This document shows positions 11,451-24,141 of a stretch of 64,000 nt of DNA, one piece after another. The DNA lies in NCBI GenBank assembly GCA_964036315.1, contig OZ038479.1, positions 63,195,804 through 63,259,803 on the forward strand. The letters run 5' to 3'. Source of the DNA: Acanthosepion esculentum. Its lineage: Eukaryota > Mollusca > Cephalopoda > Sepiida > Sepiidae. Each line of letters begins with the position of its first letter. Within the stretch, counting starts at the first letter, position 1. The notes below the pieces were generated by a model. It had not been told where the DNA came from. It searched no databases and worked only from the letters and a program-made list of their open reading frames with translations. The translations under genes were made by a program, and so were the position numbers.

Positions 11451-12520
11451 AAAAAGTTAGAATGCAAATAGGAATGCTGCATATTTTCTTTTTTATTCAA
11501 TAGAAAAGTTAGAAAACATATTGAAATATTGCATCTTTTGTTATTTTGCAATAAAAAAGTTAGAATGCAAATAGGAATGCTGCATATTTTGTTTTTTTTT
11601 CAATAGAAAAGTTAGAAAACATATTGAAATATTGCATCTTTTGTTATTTTGCAATAAAAAAGTTAGAATGCAAATAGGAATGCTGCATATTTTTTTATAT
11701 TTTTCAATAGAAAAATTAGAAAACATATTGAAATATTGCATCTTTTCTTATTTTGCAATAAAAAAGTTAGAATGCAAATAGGAATGCTGCATATTTTCTT
11801 TTTTATTCAATAGAAAAGTTAGAAAACATATTGAAATATTGCATCTTTGGTTATTTTGCAATAAAAAAGTTAGAATGCAAATAGGAATGCTGCATATTTT
11901 GTTTTTTTTTCAATAGAAAAGTTAGAAAACATATTGAAATATTGCATCTTTTGTTATTTTGCAATAAAAAAGTTAGAATGCAAATAGGAATGCTGCATAT
12001 TTTTTTATATTTTTCAATAGAAAAATTAGAAAACATATTGAAATATTGCATCTTTTCTTATTTTGCAATAAAAAAGTTAGAATGCAAATAGGAATGCTGC
12101 ATATTTTCTTTTTTATTCAATAGAAAAGTTAGAAAACATATTGAAATATTGCATCTTTTGTTATTTTGCAATAAAAAAGTTAGAATGCAAATAGGAATGC
12201 TGCATATTTTGTTTTTTTTTCAATAGAAAAGTTAGAAAACATATTGAAATATTGCATCTTTTGTTATTTTGCAATAAAAAAGTTAGAATGCAAATAGGAA
12301 TGCTGCATATTTTTTTATATTTTTCAATAGAAAAATTAGAAAACATATTGAAATATTGCATCTTTTGTTATTTTGCAATAAAAAAGTTAGAATGCAAATA
12401 GGAATGCTGCATATTTTCTTTTTTATTCAATAGAAAAGTTAGAAAACATATTGAAATATTGCATCTTTGGTTATTTTGCAATAAAAAAGTTAGAATGCAA
12501 ATAGGAATGCTGCATATTTT
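11451..12520 (+). repeat. 310-bp three-unit higher-order repeat, three copies plus a part
   Basis: Copies run 11451-11760, 11761-12070 and 12071-12380, with a partial copy from 12381. Each holds a TTTTCTTTTTTATTC unit (103 bp), a T-run unit (103 bp) and a TTTTTTTATATTTTTC unit (104 bp), which sum to exactly 310. Differences are single bases, such as CATCTTTGG in the second copy and the partial fourth. This is the cleanest short HOR in the window. Confidence 0.9.
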
Positions 12521-13505
12521 GTTATATTTTTAAATAGAAAAGTTAGAAAACATATTGAAATATTGCATCTTTTGTTATTTTGCAATAAAAAAGTTAGAAT
12601 GCAAATAGGAATGCTGCATATTTTATTTTATTTTCAATAGAAATTTAGAAAACATATTGAAATATTGCATCTTTTGTTATTTTGCAATAAAAAAGTTAGA
12701 ATGCAAATAGGAATGCTGCATATTTTCTTTTTTATTCAATAGAAAAGTTAGAAAACATATTGAAATATTGCATCTTTTGTTATTTTGCAATAAAAAAGTT
12801 AGAATGCAAATAGGAATGCTGCATATTTTGTTTTTTTTTCAATAGAAAAATTAGAAAAAATATAGAAATATTGCATCTTTTCTTATTTTGCAATAACAAA
12901 GTTAGAATGCAAGTAGGAATGCTGCATATTGTTATATTTTTCAATAGAAAAGTTAGAAAACATATTGAAATATTGCATCTTTTGATATTTTGCAATAAAA
13001 AAGTTAGAATGCAAATAGGAATGCTGCATATTGTTATATTTTTCAATAGAAAAGTTAGAAAACATATTGAAATATTGCATCTTTTGTTATTTTGCAATAA
13101 AAAAGTTAGAATGCAAATAGGAATGCTGCATATTGTTATATTTTTCAATAGAAAAGTTAGAAAACATATTGAAATATTGCATCTTTTGTTATTTTGCAAT
13201 AAAAAAGTTAGAATGCAAATAGGAATGCTGCATATTGTTATATTTTTCAATAGAAAAGTTAGAAAACATATTGAAATATTGCATCTTTTGTTATTTTGCC
13301 ATAAAAAAGTTAGAATGCAAATAGGAATGCTGCATATTTTGTTTTTTTTACAATAGAAAAGTTAGAAAACATATTGAAATATTGCATCTTTTGTTATTTT
13401 GCAATAAAAAAGTTAGAATGCAAATAGGAATGCTGCATATTTTGTTTTTTTTTCAATAGAAAAGTTAGAAAACATATTGAAATATTGCATCTTTTGTTAT
13501 TTTGC

Positions 13506-14025
13506 AATAGAAAAGTCAGAATGCAAATAGGAATGCTGCATATTTTATTTTTTTTCAATAGAAATTTAGAAAACATATTGAAATATTGCATCTTTTGTTA
13601 TTTTGCAATATCAAAGTTAGAATGCAAGTAGGAATGCTGCATATTATTATATTTATCAATAGAAAAGTTAGAAAACATATTGAAATATTGCATCTTTTGT
13701 TATTTTGCAATAAAAAAGTTAGAATGCAAATAGGAATGCTGCATATTTTCTTTTTTATTCAATAGAAAAGTTAGAAAACATATTGAAATATTGCATCTTT
13801 TGTTATTTTGCAATAAAAAAGTTAGAATGCAAATAGGAATGCTGCATATTTTGTTTTTTTTTCAATAGAAAAGTTAGAAAACATATTGAAATATTGCATC
13901 TTTTGTTATTTTGCAATAAAAAAGTTAGAATGCAAATAGGAATGCTGCATATTTTTTTATATTTTTCAATAGAAAAATTAGAAAACATATTGAAATATTG
14001 CCTCTTTTCTTATTTTGCAATAAAA
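13506..14025 (+). repeat. Block repeated 3,076 bp downstream (16582-17100)
   Basis: Starting at CAATAGAAAAGTCAG, the order T-run/GAAATTTAG, CAATATCAAAG with GCAAGTAGG, TATTATATTTATC, TTTATTC linker, T-run linker and TTTTTTTATATTTTTC is repeated at 16582. An earlier relative begins near 11243. In the second copy the block joins a different upstream neighbour, so its left edge near the CAATAG unit is a rearrangement junction. Confidence 0.7.
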
Positions 14026-14046
14026 AAGTTAGAATGCAAATAGGAA

Positions 14047-16580
14047 TGCTGCATATTTTGTTTTTTTTTACAATAGAAAAGTTAGGAAACATATTGAAAT
14101 ATTGCATCTTTTGTTATTTTGCAATAAAAAAGTTAGAATGCAAATAGGAATGCTGCATATTTTGTTATATTTTTCAATAGAAAAGTTAGAAAACATATTG
14201 AAATATTGCATCTTTTGTTATTTTGCAATAAAAAAGTTAGAATGCAAATAGGAATGCTGCATATTTTCTTTTTTATTCAATAGAAAAGTTAGAAAACATA
14301 TTGAAATATTGCATCTTTGGTTATTTTGCAATAAAAAAGTTAGAATGCAAATAGGAATGCTGCATATTTTGTTATATTTTTAAATAGAAAAGTTAGAAAA
14401 CATATTGAAATATTGCATCTTTTGTTATTTTGCAATAAAAAAGTTAGAATGCAAATAGGAATGCTGCATATTTTATTTTATTTTCAATAGAAATTTAGAA
14501 AACATATTGAAATATTGCATCTTTTGTTATTTTGCAATAAAAAAGTTAGAATGCAAATAGGAATGCTGCATATTTTCTTTTTTATTCAATAGAAAAGTTA
14601 GAAAACATATTGAAATATTGCATCTTTTGTTATTTTGCAATAAAAAAGTTAGAATGCAAATAGGAATGCTGCATATTTTGTTTTTTTTTCAATAGAAAAA
14701 TTAGAAAACATATTGAAATATTGCATCTTTTCTTATTTTGCAATAAAAAAGTTAGAATGCAAATAGGAATGCTGCATATTTTGTTTTTTTTTACAATAGA
14801 AAAGTTAGGAAACATATTGAAATATTGCATCTTTTGTTATTTTGCAATAAAAAAGTTAGAATGCAATTAGGAATGCTGCATATTGTTATATTTTTCAATA
14901 GAAAAGTTAGAAAACATATTGAAATATTGCATCTTTTGTTATTTTGCAATAACAAAGTTAGAATGCAAATAGGAATAATGCATATTTTGGTATTTATAAA
15001 TAGAAAAGTTAGAAAACATATTGAAATATTGCATCTTTTGTTATTTTGCAATAAAAAAGTTAGAATGCAAATAGGAATGCTGCATATTTTCTTTTTTTTT
15101 CAATAGAAAAGTTAGAAAACATATTGAAATATTGCATCTTTTGTAATTTTGCAATAAAAAAGTTAGAATGCAAATAGGAATGCTGCATATTTTGGTATTT
15201 ATAAATAGAAAAGTTAGATAACATATTGAAATATTGCATCTTTTGTTATTTTGCAATAAAAAAGTTAGAATGCAAATAGGAATGCTGCATATTTTGTTTT
15301 TTTTTCAATAGAAAAGTTAGAAAACATATTGAAATATTGCATCTTTTGTAATTTTGCAATAAAAAAGTTAGAATGCAAATAGGAATGCTGCATATTTTGG
15401 TATTTATCAATAGAAAAGTTAGAAAACATATTGAAATATTGCATCTTTTGATATTTTGCAATAAAAAAGTTAGAATGCAAATAGGAATGCTGCATATTGT
15501 TATATTTTTCAATAGAAAAGTTAGAAAACATATTGAAATATTGCATCTTTTGTTATTTTGCATTAAAAAAGTTAGAATGCAAATAGGAATGCTGCATATT
15601 TTGGTATTTTTCAATAGAAAAGTTAGAAAACATATTGAAATATTGCATCTTTTGTTATTTTGCAATAAAAAAGTTAGAATGCAAAAAGGAATGCTGCATA
15701 TTTTAATTTTTTTTTCAATAGAAATTTAGAAAACATATTGAAATATTGCATCTTTTGTTATTTTGCAATATCAAAGTTACAATGCAAGTAGGAATGCTGC
15801 ATATTGTTATATTTATCAATAGAAAAGTTAGAAAACATATTGAAATTTTGCATCTTTTGTTATTTTGCAATAAAAAAGTTAGAATGCAAATAGGAATGCT
15901 GCATATTTTCTTTTTTATTCAATAGAAAATTTAGAAAACATATTGAAATATTGCATCTTTTGTTATTTTGCAATAAAAAAGTTAGAATGCAAATAGGAAT
16001 GCTGCATATTGTTATATTTTTCAATAGAAAAGTTAGAAAACATATTGAAATATTGCATCTTTTGTTATTTTGCAATAAAAAAGTGAGAATGCAAATAGGA
16101 ATGCTGCATATTGTTATATTTTTCAATAGAAAAGTTAGAAAACCTATTGAAATATTGCATCTTTTGTTATTTTGCAATAACAAAGTTAGAATGCAAATAG
16201 GAATGCTGCATATTGTTATATATTTCAATAGAAAAGTTAGAAAACATATTGAAATATTTCATCTTTTGTTATTTTGCAATAACAAAGTTAGAATGCAAAT
16301 AGGAATGCTGCATATTGTTATATTTTTCAATAGAAAAGTTAGAAAACATATTGAAATATTGCATCTTTTGTTATTTTGCAATAACAAAGTTAGAATGCAA
16401 ATAGGAATGCTGCATATTGTTATATTTTTCAAAAGAAAAGTTAGAAAACATATTGAAATATTGCATCTTTTGTTATTTTGCAATAACAAAGTTAGAATGC
16501 AAATAGGAATGCTGCATATTATATTTTTCAATAGAAAAGTTAGAAAACATATTGAAATATTGCATCTTTTGTTATTTTGC
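14047..16580 (+). repeat. Long-range duplication, copy 1 (partner about 17641-20484)
   Basis: This block matches the segment ending at 20484. The offset is about 3,593 bp at the left, 3,903 bp near 14630 and 3,904 bp from about 15041 to the end. The first step is one extra 310-bp block in copy 2, with paired copies near 18223 and 18533. A further local gain or loss near 14,865-15,000 differs by one unit. Private markers GCAAAAAGGAATGC, GCATTAAAAAAG and CTTTTGTAATTTTG are shared. The match ends where copy 1 reads GCAATAGAAAAGTCAG and copy 2 reads GTAATAAAAAAGTTAG. Confidence 0.78.
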
Positions 16581-17640
16581 AATAGAAAAGTCAGAATGCA
16601 AATAGGAATGCTGCATATTTTATTTTTTTTTCAATAGAAATTTAGAAAACATATTGAAATATTGCATCTTTTGTTATTTTGCAATATCAAAGTTAGAATG
16701 CAAGTAGGAATGCTGCATATTATTATATTTATCAATAGAAAAGTTAGAAAACATATTGAAATATTGCATCTTTTGTTATTTTGCAATAAAAAAGTTAGAA
16801 TGCAAATAGGAATGCTGCATATTTTCTTTTTTATTCAATAGAAAAGTTAGAAAACATATTGAAATATTGCATCTTTTGTTATTTTGCAATAAAAAAGTTA
16901 GAATGCAAATAGGAATGCTGCATATTTTGTTTTTTTTTCAATAGAAAAGTTAGAAAACATATTGAAATATTGCATCTTTTGTTATTTTGCAATAAAAAAG
17001 TTAGAATGCAAATAGGAATGCTGCATATTTTTTTATATTTTTCAATAGAAAAATTAGAAAACATATTGAAATATTGCATCTTTTCTTATTTTGCAATAAA
17101 AAAGTTAGAATGCAAATAGGAATGCTGCATATTTTGTTATATTTTTCAATAGAAAGTTAGAAAACATATTGAAATATGGCATCTTTTGTTATTTTGCAAT
17201 AAAAAAGTTAGAATGCAAATAGGAATGCTGCATATTTTCTTTTTTATTCAATAGAAAAGTTAGAAAACATATTGAAATATTGCATCTTTGGTTATTTTGC
17301 AATAAAAAAGTTAGAATGCAAATAGGAATGCTGCATATTTTGTTATATTTTTAAATAGAAAAGTTAGAAAACATATTGAAATATTGCATCTTTTGTTATT
17401 TTGCAATAAAAAAGTTAGAATGCAAATAGGAATGCTGCATATTTTGTTATATTTTTAAATAGAAAAGTTAGAAAACATATTGAAATATTGCATCTTTTGT
17501 TATTTTGCAATAAAAAAGTTAGAATGCAAATAGGAATGCTGCATATTTTTTTATATTTTTCAATAGAAAAATTAGAAAACATATTGAAATATTGCATCTT
17601 TTCTTATTTTGCAATAAAAAAGTTAGAATGCAAATAGGAA

Positions 17641-20484
17641 TGCTGCATATTTTGTTTTTTTTTACAATAGAAAAGTTAGGAAACATATTGAAATATTGCA
17701 TCTTTTGTTATTTTGCAATAAAAAAGTTAGAATGCAAATAGGAATGCTGCATATTTTGTTATATTTTTCAATAGAAAGTTAGAAAACATATTGAAATATT
17801 GCATCTTTTGTTATTTTGCAATAAAAAAGTTAGAATGCAAATAGGAATGCTGCATATTTTCTTTTTTATTCAATAGAAAAGTTAGAAAACATATTGAAAT
17901 ATTGCATCTTTGGTTATTTTGCAATAAAAAAGTTAGAATGCAAATAGGAATGCTGCATATTTTGTTATATTTTTAAATAGAAAAGTTAGAAAACATATTG
18001 AAATATTGCATCTTTTGTTATTTTGCAATAAAAAAGTTAGAATGCAAATAGGAATGCTGCATATTTTATTTTATTTTCAATAGTAATTTAGAAAACATAT
18101 TGAAATATTGCATCTTTTGTTATTTTGCAATAAAAAAGTTAGAATGCAAATAGGAATGCTGCATATTTTCTTTTTTATTCAATAGAAAAGTTAGAAAACA
18201 TATTGAAATATTGCATCTTTTGTTATTTTGCAATAAAAAAGTTAGAATGCAAATAGGAATGCTGCATATTTTGTTTTTTTTTCAATAGAAAAATTAGAAA
18301 ACATATTGAAATATTGCATCTTTTCTTATTTTGCAATAAAAAAGTTAGAATGCAAATAGGAATGCTGCATATTTTGTTTTTTTTTACAATAGAAAAGTTA
18401 GGAAACATATTGAAATATTGCATCTTTTGTTATTTTGCAATAAAAAAGTTAGAATGCAAATAGGAATGCTGCATATTTTCTTTTTTTTTCAATAGAAAAG
18501 TTAGAAAACATATTGAAATATTGCATCTTTTGTTATTTTGCAATAAAAAAGTTAGAATGCAAATAGGAATGCTGCATATTTTGTTTTTTTTTCAATAGAA
18601 AAATTAGAAAACATATTGAAATATTGCATCTTTTCTTATTTTGCAATAAAAAAGTTAGAATGCAAATAGGAATGCTGCATATTTTGTTTTTTTTTACAAT
18701 AGAAAAGTTAGGAAACATATTGAAATATTGCATCTTTTGTTATTTTGCAATAAAAAAGTTAGAATGCAAATAGGAATGCTGCATATTTTCTTTTTTTTTC
18801 AATAGAAAAGTTAGAAAACATATTGAAATATTGCATCTTTTGTTATTTTGCAATAAAAAAGTTCGAATGCAATTAGGAATGCTGCATATTGTTATATTTT
18901 TCAATAGAAATGTTAGAAAACATATTGAAATATTGCATCTTTTGTTATTTTGCAATAACAAAGTTAGAATGCAAATAGGAATGCTGCATATTTTCTTTTT
19001 TTTTCAATAGAAAAGTTAGAAAACATATTGAAATATTGCATCTTTTGTAATTTTGCAATAAAAAAGTTAGAATGCAAATAGGAATGCTGCATATTTTGGT
19101 ATTTATCAATAGAAAAGTTAGAAAACATATTGAAATATTGCATCTTTTGTTATTTTGCAATAAAAAAGTTAGAATGCAAATAGGAATGCTGCATATTTTC
19201 TTTTTTTTTCAATAGAAAAGTTAGAAAACATATTGAAATATTGCATCTTTTGTAATTTTGCAATAAAAAAGTTAGAATGCAAATAGGAATGCTGCATATT
19301 TTGGTATTTATCAATAGAAAAGTTAGAAAACATATTGAAATATTGCATCTTTTGATATTTTGCAATAAAAAAGTTAGAATGCAAATAGGAATGCTGCATA
19401 TTGTTATATTTTTCAATAGAAAAGTTAGAAAACATATTGAAATATTGCATCTTTTGTTATTTTGCATTAAAAAAGTTAGAATGCAAATAGGAATGCTGCA
19501 TATTTTGGTATTTTTCAATAGAAAAGTTAGAAAACATATTGAAATATTGCATCTTTTGTTATTTTGCAATAAAAAAGTTAGAATGCAAAAAGGAATGCTG
19601 CATATTTTAATTTTTTTTTCAATAGAAATTTAGAAAACATATTGAAATATTGCATCTTTTGTTATTTTGCAATATCAAAGTTACAATGCAAGTAGGAATG
19701 CTGCATATTGTTATATTTATCAATAGAAAAGTTAGAAAACATATTGAAATTTTGCATCTTTTGTTATTTTGCAATAAAAAAGTTAGAATGCAAATAGGAA
19801 TGCTGCATATTTTCTTTTTTATTCAATAGAAAATTTAGAAAACATATTGAAATATTGCATCTTTTGTTATTTTGCAATAAAAAAGTTAGAATGCAAATAG
19901 GAATGCTGCATATTGTTATATTTTTCAATAGAAAAGTTAGAAAACATATTGAAATATTGCATCTTTTGTTATTTTGCAATAAAAAAGTGAGAATGCAAAT
20001 AGGAATGCTGCATATTGTTATATTTTTCAATAGAAAAGTTAGAAAACCTATTGAAATATTGCATCTTTTGTTATTTTGCAATAACAAAGTTAGAATGCAA
20101 ATAGGAATGCTGCATATTGTTATATATTTCAATAGAAAAGTTAGAAAACATATTGAAATATTTCATCTTTTGTTATTTTGCAATAACAAAGTTAGAATGC
20201 AAATAGGAATGCTGCATATTGTTATATTTTTCAATAGAAAAGTTAGAAAACATATTGAAATATTGCATCTTTTGTTATTTTGCAATAACAAAGTTAGAAT
20301 GCAAATAGGAATGCTGCATATTGTTATATTTTTCAAAAGAAAAGTTAGAAAACATATTGAAATATTGCATCTTTTGTTATTTTGCAATAACAAAGTTAGA
20401 ATGCAAATAGGAATGCTGCATATTATATTTTTCAATAGAAAAGTTAGAAAACATATTGAAATATTGCATCTTTTGTTATTTTGT
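17641..20484 (+). repeat. Long-range duplication, copy 2 (partner 14047-16580)
   Basis: This second copy carries the 310-bp block twice in tandem (about 18120-18430 and 18431-18740), where copy 1 has it once. From about 19,005 it runs at a constant 3,904-bp offset through the CAATAACAAAG units to the TATTATATTTTTC unit near 20,418. A shorter third relative of the 15,246-15,665 part lies at 7340-7759. Confidence 0.78.
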
Positions 20485-20534
20485 AATAAAAAAGTTAGAA
20501 TGCAAATAGGAATACTGCATATTTTTGTATTTTT

Positions 20535-20585
20535 CAATAGAAAAGTTAGAATGCAAATAGGAATGCTGCATATTTTTATATTTTT
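20535..20585 (+). repeat. Lone 51-bp hybrid half-unit 1
   Basis: After CAATAGAAAAGTTAG, a half-B start, the sequence continues as half A (AATGCAAATAGGAATGCTGC) instead of AACATATTG. The next CAATAG begins exactly 51 bp later at 20586. This leaves an A-type half directly before the next half B, so the array is shifted by half a unit. It fits a crossover inside the block shared by the two halves. Confidence 0.85.
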
Positions 20586-21095
20586 CAATAGAAAAGTTAG
20601 AAAACATTGAAATATTGCATCTTTTGTTATTTTGCAATAAAAATGTTAGAATGCAAATAGGAATGCTGCATATTGTTATATTTTTCAATAGAAAAGTTAG
20701 AAAACCTATTGAAATATTGCATCTTTTGTTATTTTGCAATAACAAAGTTAGAATGCAAATAGGAATGCTGCATATTGTTATATATTTCAATAGAAAAGTT
20801 AGAAGACATATTGAAATATTTCATCTTTTGTTATTTTGCAATAACAAAGTTAGAATGCAAATAGGAATGCTGCATATTGTTATATTTTTCAATAGAAAAG
20901 TTAGAAAACATAATGAAATATTGCATCTTTTGTTATTTTGCAATAAAAAAGTTAGAGTGCAAATAGGAATGCTGCATATTTTGTTTTTTTTTTCAATAGA
21001 AAAGTTCGAAAACATATTGAAATATTGCATCTTTTGTTATTTTGTAATAAAAAAGTTAGAATGCAAATAGGAATACTGCATATTTTTGTATTTTT

Positions 21096-21146
21096 CAATA
21101 GAAAAGTTAGAATGCAAATAGGAATGCTGCATATTATTATATTTTT
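21096..21146 (+). repeat. Lone 51-bp hybrid half-unit 2
   Basis: It has the same structure as the copy at 20535: CAATAGAAAAGTTAG joined to AATGCAAATAGGAATGCTGC, with the next CAATAG at 21147, exactly 51 bp on. The preceding unit (GTAATAAAAAAG, ATACTGCATATTTTTG) is also shared, so copies 1 and 2 probably descend from one event. Confidence 0.85.
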
Positions 21147-22168
21147 CAATAGAATAGTTAGAAAACATATTGAAATATTGCATCTTTTGTTATTTTGCAA
21201 TAACAAAGTTAGAATGCAAATAGGAATGCTGCATATTGTTATATTTTAAAATAGAAAAGTTAGAAAACATATTGAAATATTGCATCTTTTGTTATTTTGC
21301 AATAAAAAAGTTAGAATGCAAATAGGAATGCTGCATATTGTTATATTTTTCAATAGAAAAGTTAGAAAACCTATTGAAATATTGCATCTTTTGTTATTTT
21401 GCAATAACAAAGTTAGAATGCAAATAGGAATGCTGCATATTGTTATATTTTTCAATAGAAAAGTTAGAAAACATATTGAAATATTGCATCTTTTGTTATT
21501 TTGCAATAACAAAGTTAGAATGCAAATAGGAATGCTGCATATTGTTATATTTTTCAAAAGAAAAGTTAGAAAACATATTGAAATATTGCATCTTTTGTTA
21601 TTTTGCAATAACAAAGTTAGAATGCAAATAGGAATGCTGCATATTGTTATATTTATCAATAGAAAAGTTAGAAAACCTATTGAAATATTGCATCTTTTGT
21701 TATTTTGCAATATAAAAGTTAGAATGCAAATAGGAATGGTGCATATTTTGTTATATTTATCAATAGAAAAGTTAGAAAACCTATTGAAATATTGCATCTT
21801 TTGTTATTGTGCAATAAATAAGTTAGAATGCAAATAGGAATACTGCATATTTTTGTATTTTTCAATAGAAAAGTCCGAAAACATATTGAAATATTGGATC
21901 TTTTGTTATTTTGCAATAAAAAAGTTAGAATGCAAATAGGAATGGTGCATATTTTGTTATATTTTTCAATAGAAAAGTTAGAAAACATATTGAAATATTG
22001 CATCTTTTGTTATTTTGCAATAAAAAAGTTAGAATGCAAATAGGAATACTGCCTATTGTTATATTTTTCAATAGAAAAGATAGAAAACATATTGGAATAT
22101 TGCATCTTTTGTTATTTTGCAATAAAATTTAGAATGCAAATAGGAATACTACATATTTTGGTATTTTT

Positions 22169-22219
22169 CAATAGAAAAGTTAGAATAAAAATAGGAATGC
22201 TGCATATTGTTATATTTTT
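22169..22219 (+). repeat. Lone 51-bp hybrid half-unit 3
   Basis: CAATAGAAAAGTTAG is followed by AATAAAAATAGGAATGCTGC, a half-A body with GC changed to AA in the octamer region. The next CAATAG is at 22220, 51 bp on. The AATAAAAATAGG form is shared with the copies at 22832 and 23598 and separates them from copies 1 and 2. Confidence 0.85.
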
Positions 22220-22831
22220 CAATAGAAAAGTCCGAAAACATATTGAAATATTGGATCTTTTGTTATTTTGCAATAAAAAAGTTAGAATGCAAATAGGAAT
22301 GCTGCATATTGTTATATTTGTCAAAAGAAAAGTTAGAAAACATATTGAAATATTGCATCTTTTGTTATTTTTCAATAACAAAGTTATAATGCAAATAGGA
22401 ATGCTGCATATTGTTAGATTTTTCAAAAGAAAAGTTAGAAAACATATTGAAATATTGTATCTTTTGTTATTTTGCAATAAAAATGTTAGAATGCAAATAG
22501 GAATGCTGCATATTGTTATATTTATCAATAGAAAAGTTAGAAAACATATTGAAATATTGCATCTTTTGTTATTTTGCAATAAAAAAGTTAGAATGCAAAT
22601 AAAAATACGGCATATTTTGGTATTTTTCAATAGAAAAGTTAGAAAACATATTGAAATATTGCATCTTTTGTTATTTTGCAATAAAAAAGTTAGAATGCAA
22701 ATAGGAATGCTGCATATTTTGTTTTTTTTCTATAGAAAAGTTAGAAAACCTATTGAAATATTGCATCTTTTGTTATTTTGCAATAACAAAGTTAGAATGC
22801 AAATAGGAATACTGCATATTTTGGTATTTTT

Positions 22832-22882
22832 CAATAGAAAAGTTAGAATAAAAATAGGAATGCTGCATATTGTTATATTTTT
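22832..22882 (+). repeat. Lone 51-bp hybrid half-unit 4
   Basis: It has the same hybrid form as the copy at 22169, including AATAAAAATAGG. The next CAATAG is at 22883, exactly 51 bp away. Confidence 0.85.
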
Positions 22883-23597
22883 CAATAGAAAAGTTAGAAA
22901 ACATATTGAAATATTGCATCTTTTGTTATTTTGCAATAACAAAGTTAGAATGCAAATAGGAATAATGCATATTTTTGTATTTTTCAATAGAAAAGTCCGA
23001 AAACATATTGAAATATTGGATCTTTTGTTATTTTGCAATAAAAAAGTTAGAATGCAAATAGGAATGCTGCATATTTTGTTTTTTTTTCAATAGAAAAGTT
23101 AGAAAACATATTGAAATATTGCATCTTTTGTTATTTTGCAATAAAAAAGTTAGAATGCAAATAGGAATGCTGCATTTTGTTATATTTTTCAATATCAAAG
23201 TTAGAAAACATATTGAAATATTGCATCTTTTGTTATTTTGCAATAAAAAAGTTAGAATGCAAATAGGAATGCTGCATATTGTTATATTTTTCAATAGGAA
23301 AGTTAGAAAACATATTGAAATATTGCATCTTTTGTCATTTTGCAATAAAAAAGTTAGAATGCAAATAGGAATGCTGCATATTTTGTTTTTTTTCTATAGA
23401 AAATTTAGAAAACCTATTGAAATATTGCATCTTTTGTTATTTTGCAATAACAAAGTTAGAATGCAAATAGGAATGCTGCATATTGTTATATTTTTCAATA
23501 GAAAAGTTAGAAAACATATTGAAATATTGCATCTTTTGTTATTTTGCAATAACAAAGTTAGAATGCAAATAGGAATACTGCATATTTTGGTATTTTT

Positions 23598-23648
23598 CAA
23601 TAGAAAAGTTAGAATAAAAATAGGAATGCTGCATATTGTTATATTTTT
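23598..23648 (+). repeat. Lone 51-bp hybrid half-unit 5
   Basis: It has the same hybrid form, including AATAAAAATAGG, and the next CAATAG is at 23649, 51 bp on. I saw no further half-units to the right of this point. Confidence 0.85.
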
Positions 23649-23729
23649 CAATAGAAAAGTTAGAAAACATATTGAAATTTTGCATCTTTTGTTATTTTGC
23701 AATAAAAAAGTTAGAATGCAAATAGGAAT

Positions 23730-24141
23730 ACAGCATATTGTTATATTTTTCAATAGAAAAGTTAGAAAACATATTGAAATATTGCATCTTTTGTTATTTT
23801 GCAATAAAAAAGTTAGAATGCAAATAGGAATGGTGCATATTTTGTTGTATTTTTCAATAGGAAAGTTAGAAAACATATTGAAATATTGCATCTTTTGTTA
23901 TTTTGCAATAAAAAAGTTAGAATGCAAATAGGAATACAGCATATTGTTATATTTTTCAATAGAAAAGTTAGAAAACATATTGAAATATTGCATCTTTTGT
24001 TATTTTGCAATAAAAAAGTTAGAATGCAAATAGGAATGGTGCATATTTTGTTATATTTTTCAATAGGAAAGTTAGAAAACATATTGAAATATTGCATCTT
24101 TTGTTATTTTGCAATAAAAAAGTTAGAATGCAAATAGGAAT
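23730..24141 (+). repeat. 206-bp two-unit repeat
   Basis: The pair GGAATACAGCATATTG then GGAATGGTGCATATTTTG occurs at 23,730 and again at 23,936, a spacing of 206 bp (102 + 104). The first copy reads TTTTGTTGTATTTTTC where the second reads TTTTGTTATATTTTTC. Both share CAATAGGAAAG. Confidence 0.8.

Larger units (their letters stand above)
1..15900 (+). repeat. Left domain: T-rich-linker monomers
   Basis: Units here mostly carry linkers with long T-runs, TTTTCTTTTTTATTC, TTTTGGTATTTATC or TTTTATTTTTTTTTC, giving 103- and 104-bp units. Recurring markers are CAATAGAAATTTAG, CAATATCAAAG with GCAAGTAGG, CAATAGAAAAGTCAG (near 4169, 5195, 8579, 11243, 13506 and again 16582), and the three-base deletion GAAAACATTGAAAT (near 553, 958, 2192 and 6600). 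The changing unit length shifts phase at nearly every unit, so open frames stay short here. The TTTCTGG unit type of the centre is absent. Confidence 0.8.
15950..22000 (+). repeat. Domain of 102-bp units with CAATAACAAAG
   Basis: Units carry mostly the TGTTATATTTTTC linker and often CAATAACAAAG in half A, with AACCTATTG as a frequent half-B variant and CAAAAGAAAAG near 16430, 20334 and 21556. Unit length is steadier at 102 bp than in the left domain, so frames stay open across more units. It is interrupted from 16,582 to about 19,850 by left-type blocks. Confidence 0.65.
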
